NCBI GenBank assembly: GCA_023052935.1
Contig: CM041292.1
Span: forward strand, 146,072,439-146,136,438
Length of the DNA: 64,000 bases
Reading direction: 5' to 3'
DNA from: Piezodorus guildinii
Taxonomy: Eukaryota > Arthropoda > Insecta > Hemiptera > Pentatomidae
A model generated the notes under the pieces. That model did not search any database and was not told the origin of the DNA. It was given only the letters and a program-made list of their open reading frames with translations. Below, in pieces: positions 47,606 to 58,181 of this stretch (position 1 is the stretch's first letter; every line of letters begins with the position of its first letter). Made by a program: the position numbers and the translations under genes.

Positions 47606-48651
47606 CGTGTGTTGCCCGCACCAGATTTTTTTTCTTAGTTCAATTTATAAATGCAGCTCAAAAAAGTTGTACTCAATATGCTGAAGGGAAAAGTTATAAT
47701 ATATTCTTTTCACGTACTTATTCAGACAGTTCTTCATTGCCTATCTGTACATTGTTAAACGTTGACTGATCACTGTTCTTAAAGTCTTTCGTATTCGGTC
47801 TATGCGGATGCTTCGGATGATTGGAAGTTGTATTGAAACGAATTTCAGACTCCTTGATTTTGAATGAATAAACATTTTGGAAGGATAAAAAATGTATTGA
47901 GCGATTTCTGTTATATTTCTAGATGATGAAGAGAACCTAATAACAATCATCGGAACATCAATGCGTCTTTAATATAATAGATTATTATTCTTAATTATTT
48001 ATAGTTATTCAACTTTATCATTAAAAACCTTAAATTAGTTAAACTAAACTTTGAGGTTCTCAATTCTAAAACAAACAAAACAATTAAGAGATAAGTAATT
48101 TTATGACAACACAAGAAATAAATTAAAAAAAAGACCTGGTATTTCTCGAAAAAAGGCATAGACGCCGAACGGATAAATTCCTTAAAATAAAAAATAATAT
48201 CTTGGTTTGTTGCAGCTCAATGGCAACCCTCTGACAATTCGTAAGTTGTGTTGGAACAAAAGTCGGAATCCCTCATTTCTGGGTTCTTGTCAAGGGTTTT
48301 TTCTATATCATTATGTGACAGAACTATAATAATAATAATAGTATAATGTTAAAGATATTGATACAGCTACTACATACGCTCTCTTTGGTCAACACTGCTT
48401 GAACTACTAATCTTAGAACGAACTGTTGTGTATATATTTTTGGCAGAAGTAAGCAATGTGACATTTAATTATGTAGCCTTTCTCTAATGATTAGAAAATG
48501 ATTTTAATTTTATTTTTGTTTAAAGTATATATGAATGAATCTGCGTAAGACATGCCACTTTAGATTATTAAAATTTGATTTAGATTTAATCCTAAGACTA
48601 ATTCTAAATTACTGATATCCATCCTCTACCTTCTTAAAATTGCTATTTAAT

Positions 48652-51600
48652 ATGGATATGTCAAAATATTCTTTTCCACGCTCCAATTATTTAACTTGGA
48701 ATCCTTATGAACTTCATAAGCATTTAATCAATACCTATGTGTTGAACAGGAAAGGAAACACTGCACTTTTAAAACGGGATAAGTAAGTGAGTCTTATGGT
48801 TAAGATATCTAGGTGTCTTACTTTTTATTAAAACCATTCTTGTTGTGCTTTTAGTTCTAAAGATAAAAGAGATATTGATATAATAAGAGAAAATCATAAA
48901 TTTCTATGGGAAGATGATGATATCCCATCGACATGGGAAGAGCGTTTGGCTAAAAAGTATTATGATAAATTGTTTAAAGAGTTTTGTATTACAGACATGA
49001 GTAAATATAAAGAAAATAAGGTATAGTATGCAGTATATTTCTCTTAATTATCTCCATACAAACACAATATTTTATGATAGTGGATATAATTAGTTGACCG
49101 TTGAGAATTAGTGGAAGGAATTAGTCTGGGTGGCGGTCAGTAAATTAAACAACAATAGTTTCAAATATTTATTGCTTTCCAACGTTTTGACTCGGCTCAG
49201 TTTCTACTCTCCTACAATACGCCCCTGGTGATGACCCACAATGGGGGGTCGAAACGTTGGCAAGCAATAAATAGTTGAAACTATTTAGTTGTTTCATTTA
49301 CTGACCACCACCCGGACTAATTCCTTCCAATAATATTTTATGCATTGCCATCATTAATTAAACAATTATTTCTTTATTATATTAGAAAGTATTCCAAAAA
49401 TGTTTGTCTGATTCCACAATGTACTTTAGAAAAAGAGTATGTTACAATCTTTACCTTTGCTTGAATGCTATAAAGATTATTATATATTTAAATAAGCAAT
49501 CAATAACATCCTTTTTTAAAATTTATTTTTCTTCAATATCGAACATTGATTTCCAACGTTTCGGTGTTTTGTCTCCATTCTCTAGGCTATTGTTATCCCT
49601 TTATACACACACATTTTTTTCCTTTCACAGCTTACTGCTATTTGTCCTAATGATGTCTATTAGGAAAACCCCCGAAACGGTGAAAAGCAATGTGACAGAT
49701 ATTGAAGAAAAATAAATTAAAAAAAAAAAGAAGTTATTCATTGCATATTTAAATATGAAATATTAAATGAAGCTTACTAAAAGATTATAGAAATAAAAAA
49801 AAATTTTACATGATTTTCCTCTCCCTTAATGTACAAATCTTTGATATGAGATGCTTTTTGCATATAACATCAAAACTTTAAAAATATTTTGCTGTGTTGA
49901 ACTTTCTGTTTCAATCTTCTGGGCTAATTGGCCAATTGTTCTGATTGGCTGGAATAGGGAAGAATTTGAATTCACAAAAAATGAGTTAGGCACTCAGAGA
50001 TTGGGTACAATACTTAGGTACATACCTATGTTCTGTGCGTTACTCTAAATTTCCGTCTAATTCGCAGACAATTATTTGTCTATTTATAAATATATTTAAT
50101 ATTGTATGATATTTTTGTTATCCATTATATAGTTTTAAAAGATATACTAATTAGACTAAAAGATTTTAAAAGTCTGGTTTAAGCATCGCATAACTTTACT
50201 TCACTTTTTTCCTTAAAATAAATTTATGTGTTTAAATTATGCAATCAAATTATCAAATTATTAACACTAAACGCTTTCTAAGAAATTATATCTAATTACT
50301 ATGAAAATATTTAGAAATAATCTAAACGGAAAAACTATTTTTAAAAAGTTATATCTTAAGCTCATTTGTATTGGGTTGTTTCACATGAAATGTCCGCTTT
50401 TATAGTTTCTGAAATACATAAAGGATTTTCAGGTCTCTGTTGTTTTCTTCCGAATGTTTACATATTTAAAGTAAACAGTTACTAATCCTCTACCTTTGTA
50501 TTATAAACATTAGCTTCCCAATCAATTACGCCACATTTTAGTATACCTCCAAATATGAACATGGAAACACGTGATTTTCATCTGCATCTACCGCATCCAC
50601 ACAAGTGCATCTACCATTTCCAGACATTTAAAGTGTATGGGGAAAGTAAAAAAGCTCGATACATGGGTACCTCAAGATCTCACTGAGCGGCAGCAAGAGC
50701 CCATGTTTCAAGACATACCGTGCAAAAATTTGAAAGAACTGGGCTACAAAGTTCTTCCGCACCCACCATATTCTCCCGACTTGTCTCCAACAGATTACCA
50801 CCTGTTCAGGAATTTAGACAACTTCGTCAAAGGAAAACTTTTTGAAAATGATGATAAAGTGAAAAGTGCGTTTTCAGATTTTGTTTCACTTCAAGCTCAG
50901 TTTTTCAGTTTAGGGATAATAAAGTTGGTGTCACGTTGGGAAAAATGTGTAGAAAAAGAAGGTAAATATTTCGAATAAAATTATCCTGTTTTCATATTGT
51001 ATTTTTAATAAAAATCCTTTACCTTGAAAACGGACATTTCATGTGACAACCCAATATTTTTTTCACTCTCTAAGAACTTGAATGACTTTATTTGTTACTT
51101 AGTAATTTTTATAAAATCTTTCACTTTCCAATGGTATATTATATAATGCCATTACTATTGTTATTTACGACATGTGTTTAAATCGTTAAAATATTATTCA
51201 CTTCTTTTTCTGGTTCAGTAGATTTTCATATTCTTTCATTCTTTATATTTTCCATTTTTAATTTATGCTAACCAGTATAATTAATTAATATTTACTTTCA
51301 CTTACCTTTATATGAAATATATAGTATGGTCCTATGCCTAAAATCATGGGTTCAAACCCACTAGTGGTCCTAGGATTTTTTAATGGGAGTAAATAATCCT
51401 TAGTTATGCCGTCTGTCGAAAGGGACGTTAAAAGGTGGTCCCGAGCCTGTGCGATGTCAGGTACTCGTTAAAGATCCCTTTTCTAATAAAACCTGAATAG
51501 GCAAAATTTGGGAAAGTATTGCGATCATGACAAATTTTTAATTCTATTTTTCAATGGAAATACCCATTCTAGGGTCCCCTTAGTCCAAACAGCCAAGTTG

Positions 51601-54600
51601 CGAGAAAAGATTTGTATCTGTGTGTCCCCTTGTGTATAGCAGAAAACAAAAAGTTCTATAAAACTGAAATTTCATATTTAAGACAACTATATACCCAAGA
51701 TGTTTCAGCAACTTGTTCATCTAAATCAGCAATTCACTTTACACCATGTATTTTGCACCTTTTTACAATTTTCTTAAAAATGGCTCTAACGATTTTGATT
51801 AAACTGGCTGTATCGATGTAAAGTTTACTGGGCTTTAATATCTTATAGATTTCATTCTGTTTGAAATAGTCTGACAGAGCTTAAATGCTGAAATTTTAAA
51901 TTTTCTTCCTGTAAGGTACCTTTAATTTTGTATATTTAAAAAAATTAACATGGTCCTTTTGTTAGCATTAATAAATAATGGTAAATATATAATTGTAAGG
52001 AATTTGATATCCAACTAAAGGAGAAAAGAGCAAAAATATTTGTTAATGCAATTTTTGTGTTTTTGAACATATGAACAATAATATAGATTTATATTAAACC
52101 GTTGGAAAGCTAAATATTTTAGAAAAAATATTATCTTATAAACAAAATTGTAAAAGTAAATGGAAAGTGATGAAAAGCCAATCCTTGTTGATAATAATAT
52201 TATAGATGATTTAATAAAACACATGTTGTGGTAAGTGAAAATCATGTGTTGTGCGCACCAAATTTTTTTCTATTCAACAAAATTACAGGCACTTTAGTGG
52301 AAGAAATTTTATTAATTCTAATATGAGCCCTGTCAGACAATTTCGATGCAGATAAAACATACATGTTATTGAAGCCCATTTAATTTGACATCATTATAGT
52401 GACTTTAATCAAAATTGTTGGAGTAATTTTTGATAAAATCATAAAAAGGTGCAAAATGGATGATATAGTGACACTTCTTCCGGTCAGCCAATTTTGGTAA
52501 AAACTTCTAATCACTATCATATACTTTATCTTAATTATATAATCTCAGTTTTATACGACTTATTGTTTTTTAACCAAACTTACCACAGGCACATGCAGTA
52601 ACACACAGACCATTTTCATGGGACTTGTTCATTTGGATTCAGTGAACATTTAATTCAGTGAAAATTTAATAAAACATTTATTGCAGTTAAAAACTCAAAT
52701 TTGGATATTTTCATGATATCAATATTCTCCCTTTATATTTATTTCATATTTAAGTAAGTGAAGTAAAAACTGTTCTAGCTCCCTTAGCCGATATAATGTT
52801 AGCTAACATGTTTTTTCAGTTCGCTATGAGATGGCAAACAGAACAGGAATTAGTTACTGGAAAGGGGCAGTTTGTGTGTGGAAATAAAGCCTGTTCCATG
52901 AATGAAAATCTTCATACATGGGAAGTAAACTTTGCTTATAAAGAAGATGGAGAAAGAAAAAATGCTCTTGTGAAACTAAGTAATACATATAAACATACTA
53001 GTTGTTGGATTAAATTTGTAAAAATTGGTTTTGGAATGAAATTATCAATTTTATTTGTAATAATATATTAAAAAATGTTGATTAGTGGTTTCCTGTGATT
53101 AACTTTTTGGCAAAATCAGAGATTTTTATCGTTGAGGGACTGATTTTGAATAATACACATTAATTAAATTATTTATTATTTCTAAGTATTTATATCATTA
53201 TCAGAGCTAAGAGCAACTGTCCACTAGAAACCACCTCAACCCTCTTAAAAAGTGGGTACCCGAAAAAAGGAGGAAAAATCTGGTGGTTAAGTTTGATCAC
53301 ACCATATCACCTCTTTGGATTGGGTATAGTTTAGTAAAGACCCTTACAGTTTATCTGTATTACAACCCAAGATCTCTGTGAATTGTTGAGATACAGGTTA
53401 TTTTTTTTATTTTCCTTTTTTTTTACTGGAAAATATAGATCAAATTATTATATTGATTAATTTTCATTGAATTATATTCCTTGCTCTCATTGATTATCTG
53501 AACATAATAAATCAAAACATGAATACAAAATCTGGTGCTCTCTGTTAATGAATTATGCCATCTTATAATCTTTTTATAAATAACTTCTAAGTGTTATGTT
53601 AAATATTGAATCATAAAGTTACATTCTCTATCTTATGTAGTTTAATATCTTCTTATGAATATAATCTGTAAGGACTTCTGATCCATGATTAATAATTGTT
53701 TTTTAAAGCTAAAATTTTATGTTTGATTCATGGAAATATTATTCAATATCTTCAAATCTAGTAATGCTATTCCTGAATCCCGCATTATCATTTGTATCTA
53801 TTGGTAGATCCTTGTTGTTGGTATTCTAGCGATTTCTTACCATTTCTGGTTGCTTAAGTATATTCAATTGTAAAATTTGTCCTTAGCATTATTATAATCA
53901 TTACTAATAATTAGATCACAGCTGTTTATTTATGCTCACTACTCTCACTCTAAATAATAACAAACTCTCAATGCCTCATTTCCTGTCAAGTTGATCCCTT
54001 GCTGTAATTTAAATTATCAATACATTAATGATTGATTACTTAATTAATTATAGTAAGTGTGCGTAAGGTGGTAGAGTACAGTAGAAACAATGAGACTTGG
54101 AAGTTCTTTGGTTAATAAACAGAATTAAATCATGTCTTATTAACAACTGTCCAACACTAAGTGTTCTGAGGAAGAGATGGTCTTCTTGGATCAGGATGTG
54201 CAAAAAAGATGGATGGAGCACTTTCAAGAATTGCTAAAGCCCAGAGAAGATGAGGAGTATTCTGATAATAGATTTTCAAAATGAGAAGGAAAATGAAGTT
54301 AGTCCACCAGTTTCGGAAGAGGTTAGCCTGATGATTAACTAACAATTTCAGTAATAATAAGGCTTCAGGTTCGGTAGTTATACCGACGGAATTACTGAAG
54401 ATGGATGGTCAGCACAACGTGAGAAGTTGACTCATTTAATCGTTAATATCTGGGAGGCCAAGAAAATACCAAATAGCTGGAAGGAATCTGTTATCATTCC
54501 CCTTTTCAAGAAAGAAGGTTCTTCCATAGATTGTAGCAATTACTGAGGAATTAGCCTTCTGAACACTGCCTACAAAGTATTTTCCATTATTTTATATAAC

Positions 54601-55626
54601 CGGTTTGTGGAATCGTAGAGCCCAATGGCAAGTGGAAATTACCAAAGAGGATTAAGGAGGAATAGTTTACTATCGATCAGTTTTTTTATGTTTAATACAA
54701 ATAATCGAAAAAAAAAAAAGAATTCAATAAGATTGTATGGATTCTCTTCATTGATTTTAAAGCTGCATATGATTCAATTATCAGTAAGGAGCTCTACTTG
54801 GCAATTCAACTCGTAGCTTGTAAGTAGAGAGATTGCATTAGTAGGGTGGAAATAAATGGGAAGCTGTGGTGACCCTCGCTCACTGCTTCTATTTCATATT
54901 GCCCTAATTCTATTTAAGAGCCAAGCTAATTTAGTCAGACACAATTTGCATCAAAACAAAACTGCTTGGTTAAGTTGATGACGTGGCTTGATTGTATTGT
55001 CCCTCAATGTTAGAAAGGAGGCTTGCGAGCACATGGTACACATGTAGCCTAAAGAGCATTAGAAATTGCTAGTGTGATGAACTACTGTTGATGTGGGATT
55101 CAAATATAGTTGTATCAAATATTTTTAGTTCTGCTGTTCATATTATTTTGGGATAAAACATTGATTTCAATTGGAAACAGATGCAAAATGTTGATGATCC
55201 CATTATTTTCAATTTTATGTTAAACTTATAGGCTAACAAAAATTAAAATTAATTAGTTCTACTTCTATTAGATATTAAGTAGGTTGGTACTTTTTAAATT
55301 AAATTTAAGCATTTAATGAAACTTTTTTATAAAATTGATGATTTTTAGGGTTGTGCCCTTCCTGTTCAAAAAAACTGAATTATGCTCATAAAAAGACTGA
55401 AATCAAAAGACCTAAAAGAAAATCTAAATTGATGAATGATAAAATGTTATCGCAACCAATAGATAATGCTCCTGAAGGAACATCTTTTGAAAATATTCAG
55501 AATCAAACTGATAAATCAAAAGACAATGAAGAAGGAGAAGAGATTTGGAAAGCTCCTCTTGAAGATATCGAAGAAGTATCCAGAGAAGAAGAATTTGAAA
55601 AATATTTAGAACACTTATTATTATAA
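48652..55626 (+). CDS. FRA10AC1: FRA10AC1 homologue, complete, 4 coding exons, 244 aa
   Basis: Conserved eukaryotic nuclear protein, found with spliceosomal complexes in other animals (family knowledge). Exons 48652-48782, 48855-49020, 52820-52979 and 55349-55626 join in phase with GT/AG borders. The core reads IIRENHKFLWEDDD, then TWEERLAKKYYDKLFKEFCI and MSKYKENK (exon 2). Next come GKGQFVCGNKAC, HTWEVNFAYKEDGE and ALVKLRLCPSC across the exon 3-4 junction, with paired cysteines that probably bind zinc. The C-terminus is basic, then acidic, and ends EEEFEKYLEHLLL, as in the family. The first ATG may be preceded by a non-coding exon. Intron 2 (3.8 kb) is almost filled with transposons, and intron 3 holds a LINE relic. 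Confidence 0.93.
49109..49332. mobile_element. Fold-back MITE with GACCC/GGGTC core in FRA10AC1 intron 2
   Basis: Inverted arms of about 80 bp: AGTGGAAGGAATTAGTCTGG on the left mirrors CCGGACTAATTCCTTCCAAT on the right. Inside is TGATGACCCACAATGGGG followed by GGTCGAAACGTTGG; AAACGTTGG also pairs with CCAACGTTT in the left half. Confidence 0.75.
49517..49716. mobile_element. Related fold-back MITE
   Basis: TTTATTTTTCTTCAATATCG and GATATTGAAGAAAAATAAAT form the inverted ends. CCAACGTTTCGG and CCGAAACGGTG lie inside, with a TGATGTCTATTAGG block. Same plan as 49109-49332, with a different interior. Confidence 0.6.
50371..51054 (+). mobile_element. Internally deleted mariner element with both terminal repeats
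   Basis: The left end TTGGGTTGTTTCACATGAAA and the complement of the right end, TTGGGTTGTCACATGAAATG, are matching terminal repeats (about 25 bp, including ATGTCCG), flanked by the TA duplication (50369-50370 and 51055-51056). The N-terminal part of the transposase gene is missing, so the copy cannot move by itself. Confidence 0.85.
50571..50978 (+). pseudogene. Mariner transposase C-terminal remnant
   Basis: The frame carries LGYKVLPHPPYSPDLSPTDY then HLFRNLDNFVKGK, the mariner signature around the last catalytic aspartate. It begins in a fragment of the N-terminal DNA-binding part (STISRHLKCMGKVKKLDTWV) joined directly, showing a large internal deletion. Most of the DDE domain is absent. 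Confidence 0.8.
51294..52242 (-). mobile_element. 0.9 kb ACTTTCACTTAC element, copy 3, with a SINE inside
   Basis: Same orientation as copy 2. The left end ACTTTCACTTACCT is intact and the right end is GTAAGTGAAAAT. The interior is more diverged than between copies 1 and 2. SINE sequence replaces or interrupts it at 51330-51509. Confidence 0.7.
51330..51509 (+). mobile_element. SINE family 1 fragment inside copy 3
   Basis: It runs from the end of the tRNA-like head (GGGTTCAAACCCACTAG) to AATAGGCAAAATTT. Both the head start and the 3' tail are lacking, and no target duplication is seen, so this may have come by recombination or later deletion. Confidence 0.75.
52269..52767 (+). mobile_element. 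0.9 kb element, copy 4 (half), inverted relative to copy 3
   Basis: It matches the second half of copy 1 (from the GCACTTTAG block to AAGTAAGTGAAGT). It abuts copy 3 tail to tail, making an inverted pair whose end is only about 50 bp before FRA10AC1 exon 3. Confidence 0.65.
53235..53345 (+). mobile_element. SINE family 3 body fragment
   Basis: AAAGTGGGTACCCG and GGAAAAATCTGGTGG match the body at 16860-16900. Diverged and headless. FRA10AC1 intron 3. Confidence 0.45.
54330..54840 (+). pseudogene. Non-LTR reverse transcriptase relic in FRA10AC1 intron 3
   Basis: Broken frames give IPTELLKMDGQHN, IPNSWKESVIIPLFKKEGSS, CSNY then GISLLNTAYKVFS, and FIDFKAAYDS (motif A, about 54755-54785), with stops and frameshifts between. 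RT domain order is kept. Sense to the host gene. Confidence 0.75.
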
Positions 55627-55916
55627 CTGCTTATGAGTTAAGTCAATTTTCATGTTGCTCCCTAAACATATGTATCTAAAGTCTGTATCATAAAGGAAAA
55701 AAAATATTAACTAATTTTTAAATAATCTTTCTTTTTTATTTCTTAACCTTCAATTATTGTGGTCAATTCTTTTCATTTATGCATGATAAATATTTACTAT
55801 ATATGTTATAAGTTAGTGCAAACAGTTGATATTTAAGGAAATAACTTTAAACTTTTCTTTGATCAAACCGTTTATCTCTATTGGAGTTTCAACATAAAAT
55901 TGATGGAATGACGAAA

Positions 55917-55922
55917 AATAAA
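55917..55922 (+). terminator. Candidate poly(A) signal of FRA10AC1
   Basis: AATAAA about 290 nt after the stop. Other A-rich candidates exist nearby. Confidence 0.35.
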
Positions 55923-55926
55923 TTTA

Positions 55927-58097
55927 AGATGAAAACAAAGTTCTTCAGAAAAATGCCAAAACCAAGAAGGAAATGTTATGAATGTATATAAGGAAAATGT
56001 AGGGCATGAAGTAAACATTTTTTTTTCTTTTGCATAAAAGGAATATTTCTATAGCTTAGTGTAACATCTTAAAGGCTTATGATCTTAGTCATACATTTAA
56101 ATATTTTAACAAAGGTTTGAAAATGTCAAATGAATATTATATTAAATTGTAATAAAATTCTATTTTTTGAATTGTTAAGAATACTTAATCCACACAAACA
56201 TGACATTCACCTCAATTGATGATAATACTTGTCCAATTTTTAAAGTATTAGTTACTAAGTCAAAATTCCCTCATGAGAGGATATAATAGAAAATTTGAAT
56301 TAGACTTAATAAAGAGTATAAAAATAGTTATTTGAAAGGTTCGTGACCAAAATATTTCATGCAAAAAAAAAAAAAAAAAAATCATTATTTTGTAGCTACC
56401 AAAAGTTTGTTCAATACTGAATTTATTTGGTTTAAACAATGCTTGTGAATTCACAATGATTGATGTAAAAATATAAAAAAAAAAAAAAAATATTAAAAAT
56501 ACTATGGCTTATAATATATTTATATATATCTCAATATTTTATTATTAAATTTTTTGCATTATAATGATTTCCATATTAAAAAAAATATATATATGTATCT
56601 TCACATGAACTGTCATTAATTTATATATGTTAAAAAAAAATTAAAAAAAAAAAAATTAAATTAAAAAAAATTAATGTCAGACATAAAAAAATAAATGAAT
56701 AAAAGAGGTTTGCTTGATTATTAGAATACAGATGCTGCAATAGTTTTTAAGTGACTATAAATTGAGAATAATGGAGAGGATAACCTTGAAAATTAGTTTA
56801 AAAAAAAAACTAATAATTTGAAAACTGTACAATATGGCTCAAAAGATTATGAATCAGTTTTGTTTCTATTATTCACAGCATTAATCTTCTGAGCATACTT
56901 AAATCAGTTTTTAATATATCCTCACATGAACTGTCATCAATCATATTTTTTAAAATAACTGTATTGTCTCCTTATATCAAGCTATATCTCATGTTTAGTT
57001 TCCTATCTTCTTGTAAGAAATATTTTTGATTTTATAAAATATTTAGGCTGCTATAGTTTATTTATTTTGTTTTAAAATAAAAAATAGTCTGTTAGTGACT
57101 ACCTTATTGAAAGATCAATTTGTTTTATTGTTTTAATCAATATAATAAAAATTGTTTTATGTCTTAGAAACAATTTATGTAACATCTGTCAGTACACCAA
57201 CATTTTCCTATTTACACCAATTTTTTATACTTTTGTGAATCATGGAAATATCATTAAAAAAAAGTGGGTGAAATTTTTTAATTTCTAACTTAAAAAATAT
57301 TCTTTTAATATATAAATATCCAAAAATATTAATAATCAAAACATACTAATATTAACATTTAACATCATTCATATTTGTGTTGATCTTAGATTTTTTTTAA
57401 TAATTATTTTTCCCTCATTATTTGTATTTTATTCACAAAATAATTACTTCTTCTTTGTAAAAATTATTGGTTAAATTAAAGGTAATTAAGGTATTCATGA
57501 AATTAATAATTATATTTTTGAAAAATTAAGATTTTTTAATTGACTTCATAATTATTCTTGCTTCATACCCACAAAAAACTGTCCCTCCCTATTTTTGCTA
57601 TTTTATTATTGTCTAATTAAATGATTATTAATCCTAATGTTATGTTTTTTATTTTATACATTGAAATAGTGTTATATGAAAATGTATGGTATATTTTGGA
57701 GATTTAACTGAAAATTCCAATTTTTGGTTATGAAAGAATTTGACAAAAATAAAACAACCTTAATGTTAATGAATCTTCCGCATTTCAAAAGTTTATCTCA
57801 TCTATGATGTCATTAATTTTTTCCAAAACTTAAAATAGTTCCTGACATCACTTTCCAGGTAGTGTTTAGTTATTTTCACTGAATACCCCATCATGTTTCC
57901 TAGTTGCTGATAAAATAATATGACACCTTTATCCTTGATTAAATGACGGAAAGATAAGAAACCAATCAGTTTTATCTTAATCTTTTTTACCTTTTGGTCA
58001 ATTCAACTTTATTGTATACTTGACCTCAGCTAAGAATAGTGTATAAGCATTTAGAATGAATGAACAATGAAATCAGTTTTTTATTGTTAATAATTAG
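55927..58097. other. AT-rich DNA downstream of FRA10AC1
   Basis: Very AT-rich with A-runs (56360-56380, 56475-56490, 56631-56655). No ORF beyond background, no recognised repeat family and no RNA gene seen. Confidence 0.5.
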
Positions 58098-58181
58098 GTT
58101 TGCTAGTACAAATAGCATCTGAGATGAAGTGTGATATTTTGTTTGACTACTATCACTATTATGCAGCAAAATTGGTACAGA
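58098..58181 (+). CDS. Possible isolated coding exon
   Basis: Acceptor TTGTTAATAATTAG and a canonical donor A|GTAAGT bound an 84-nt open segment that begins and ends in phase 1. It reads LLVQIASEMKCDILFDYYHY and then YAAKLVQ, richer in charged and tyrosine residues than random AT-rich DNA. It could be a 5' exon of the gene at 63158, but the phases do not join directly, so another exon would be needed. Product not recognised. Confidence 0.3.
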
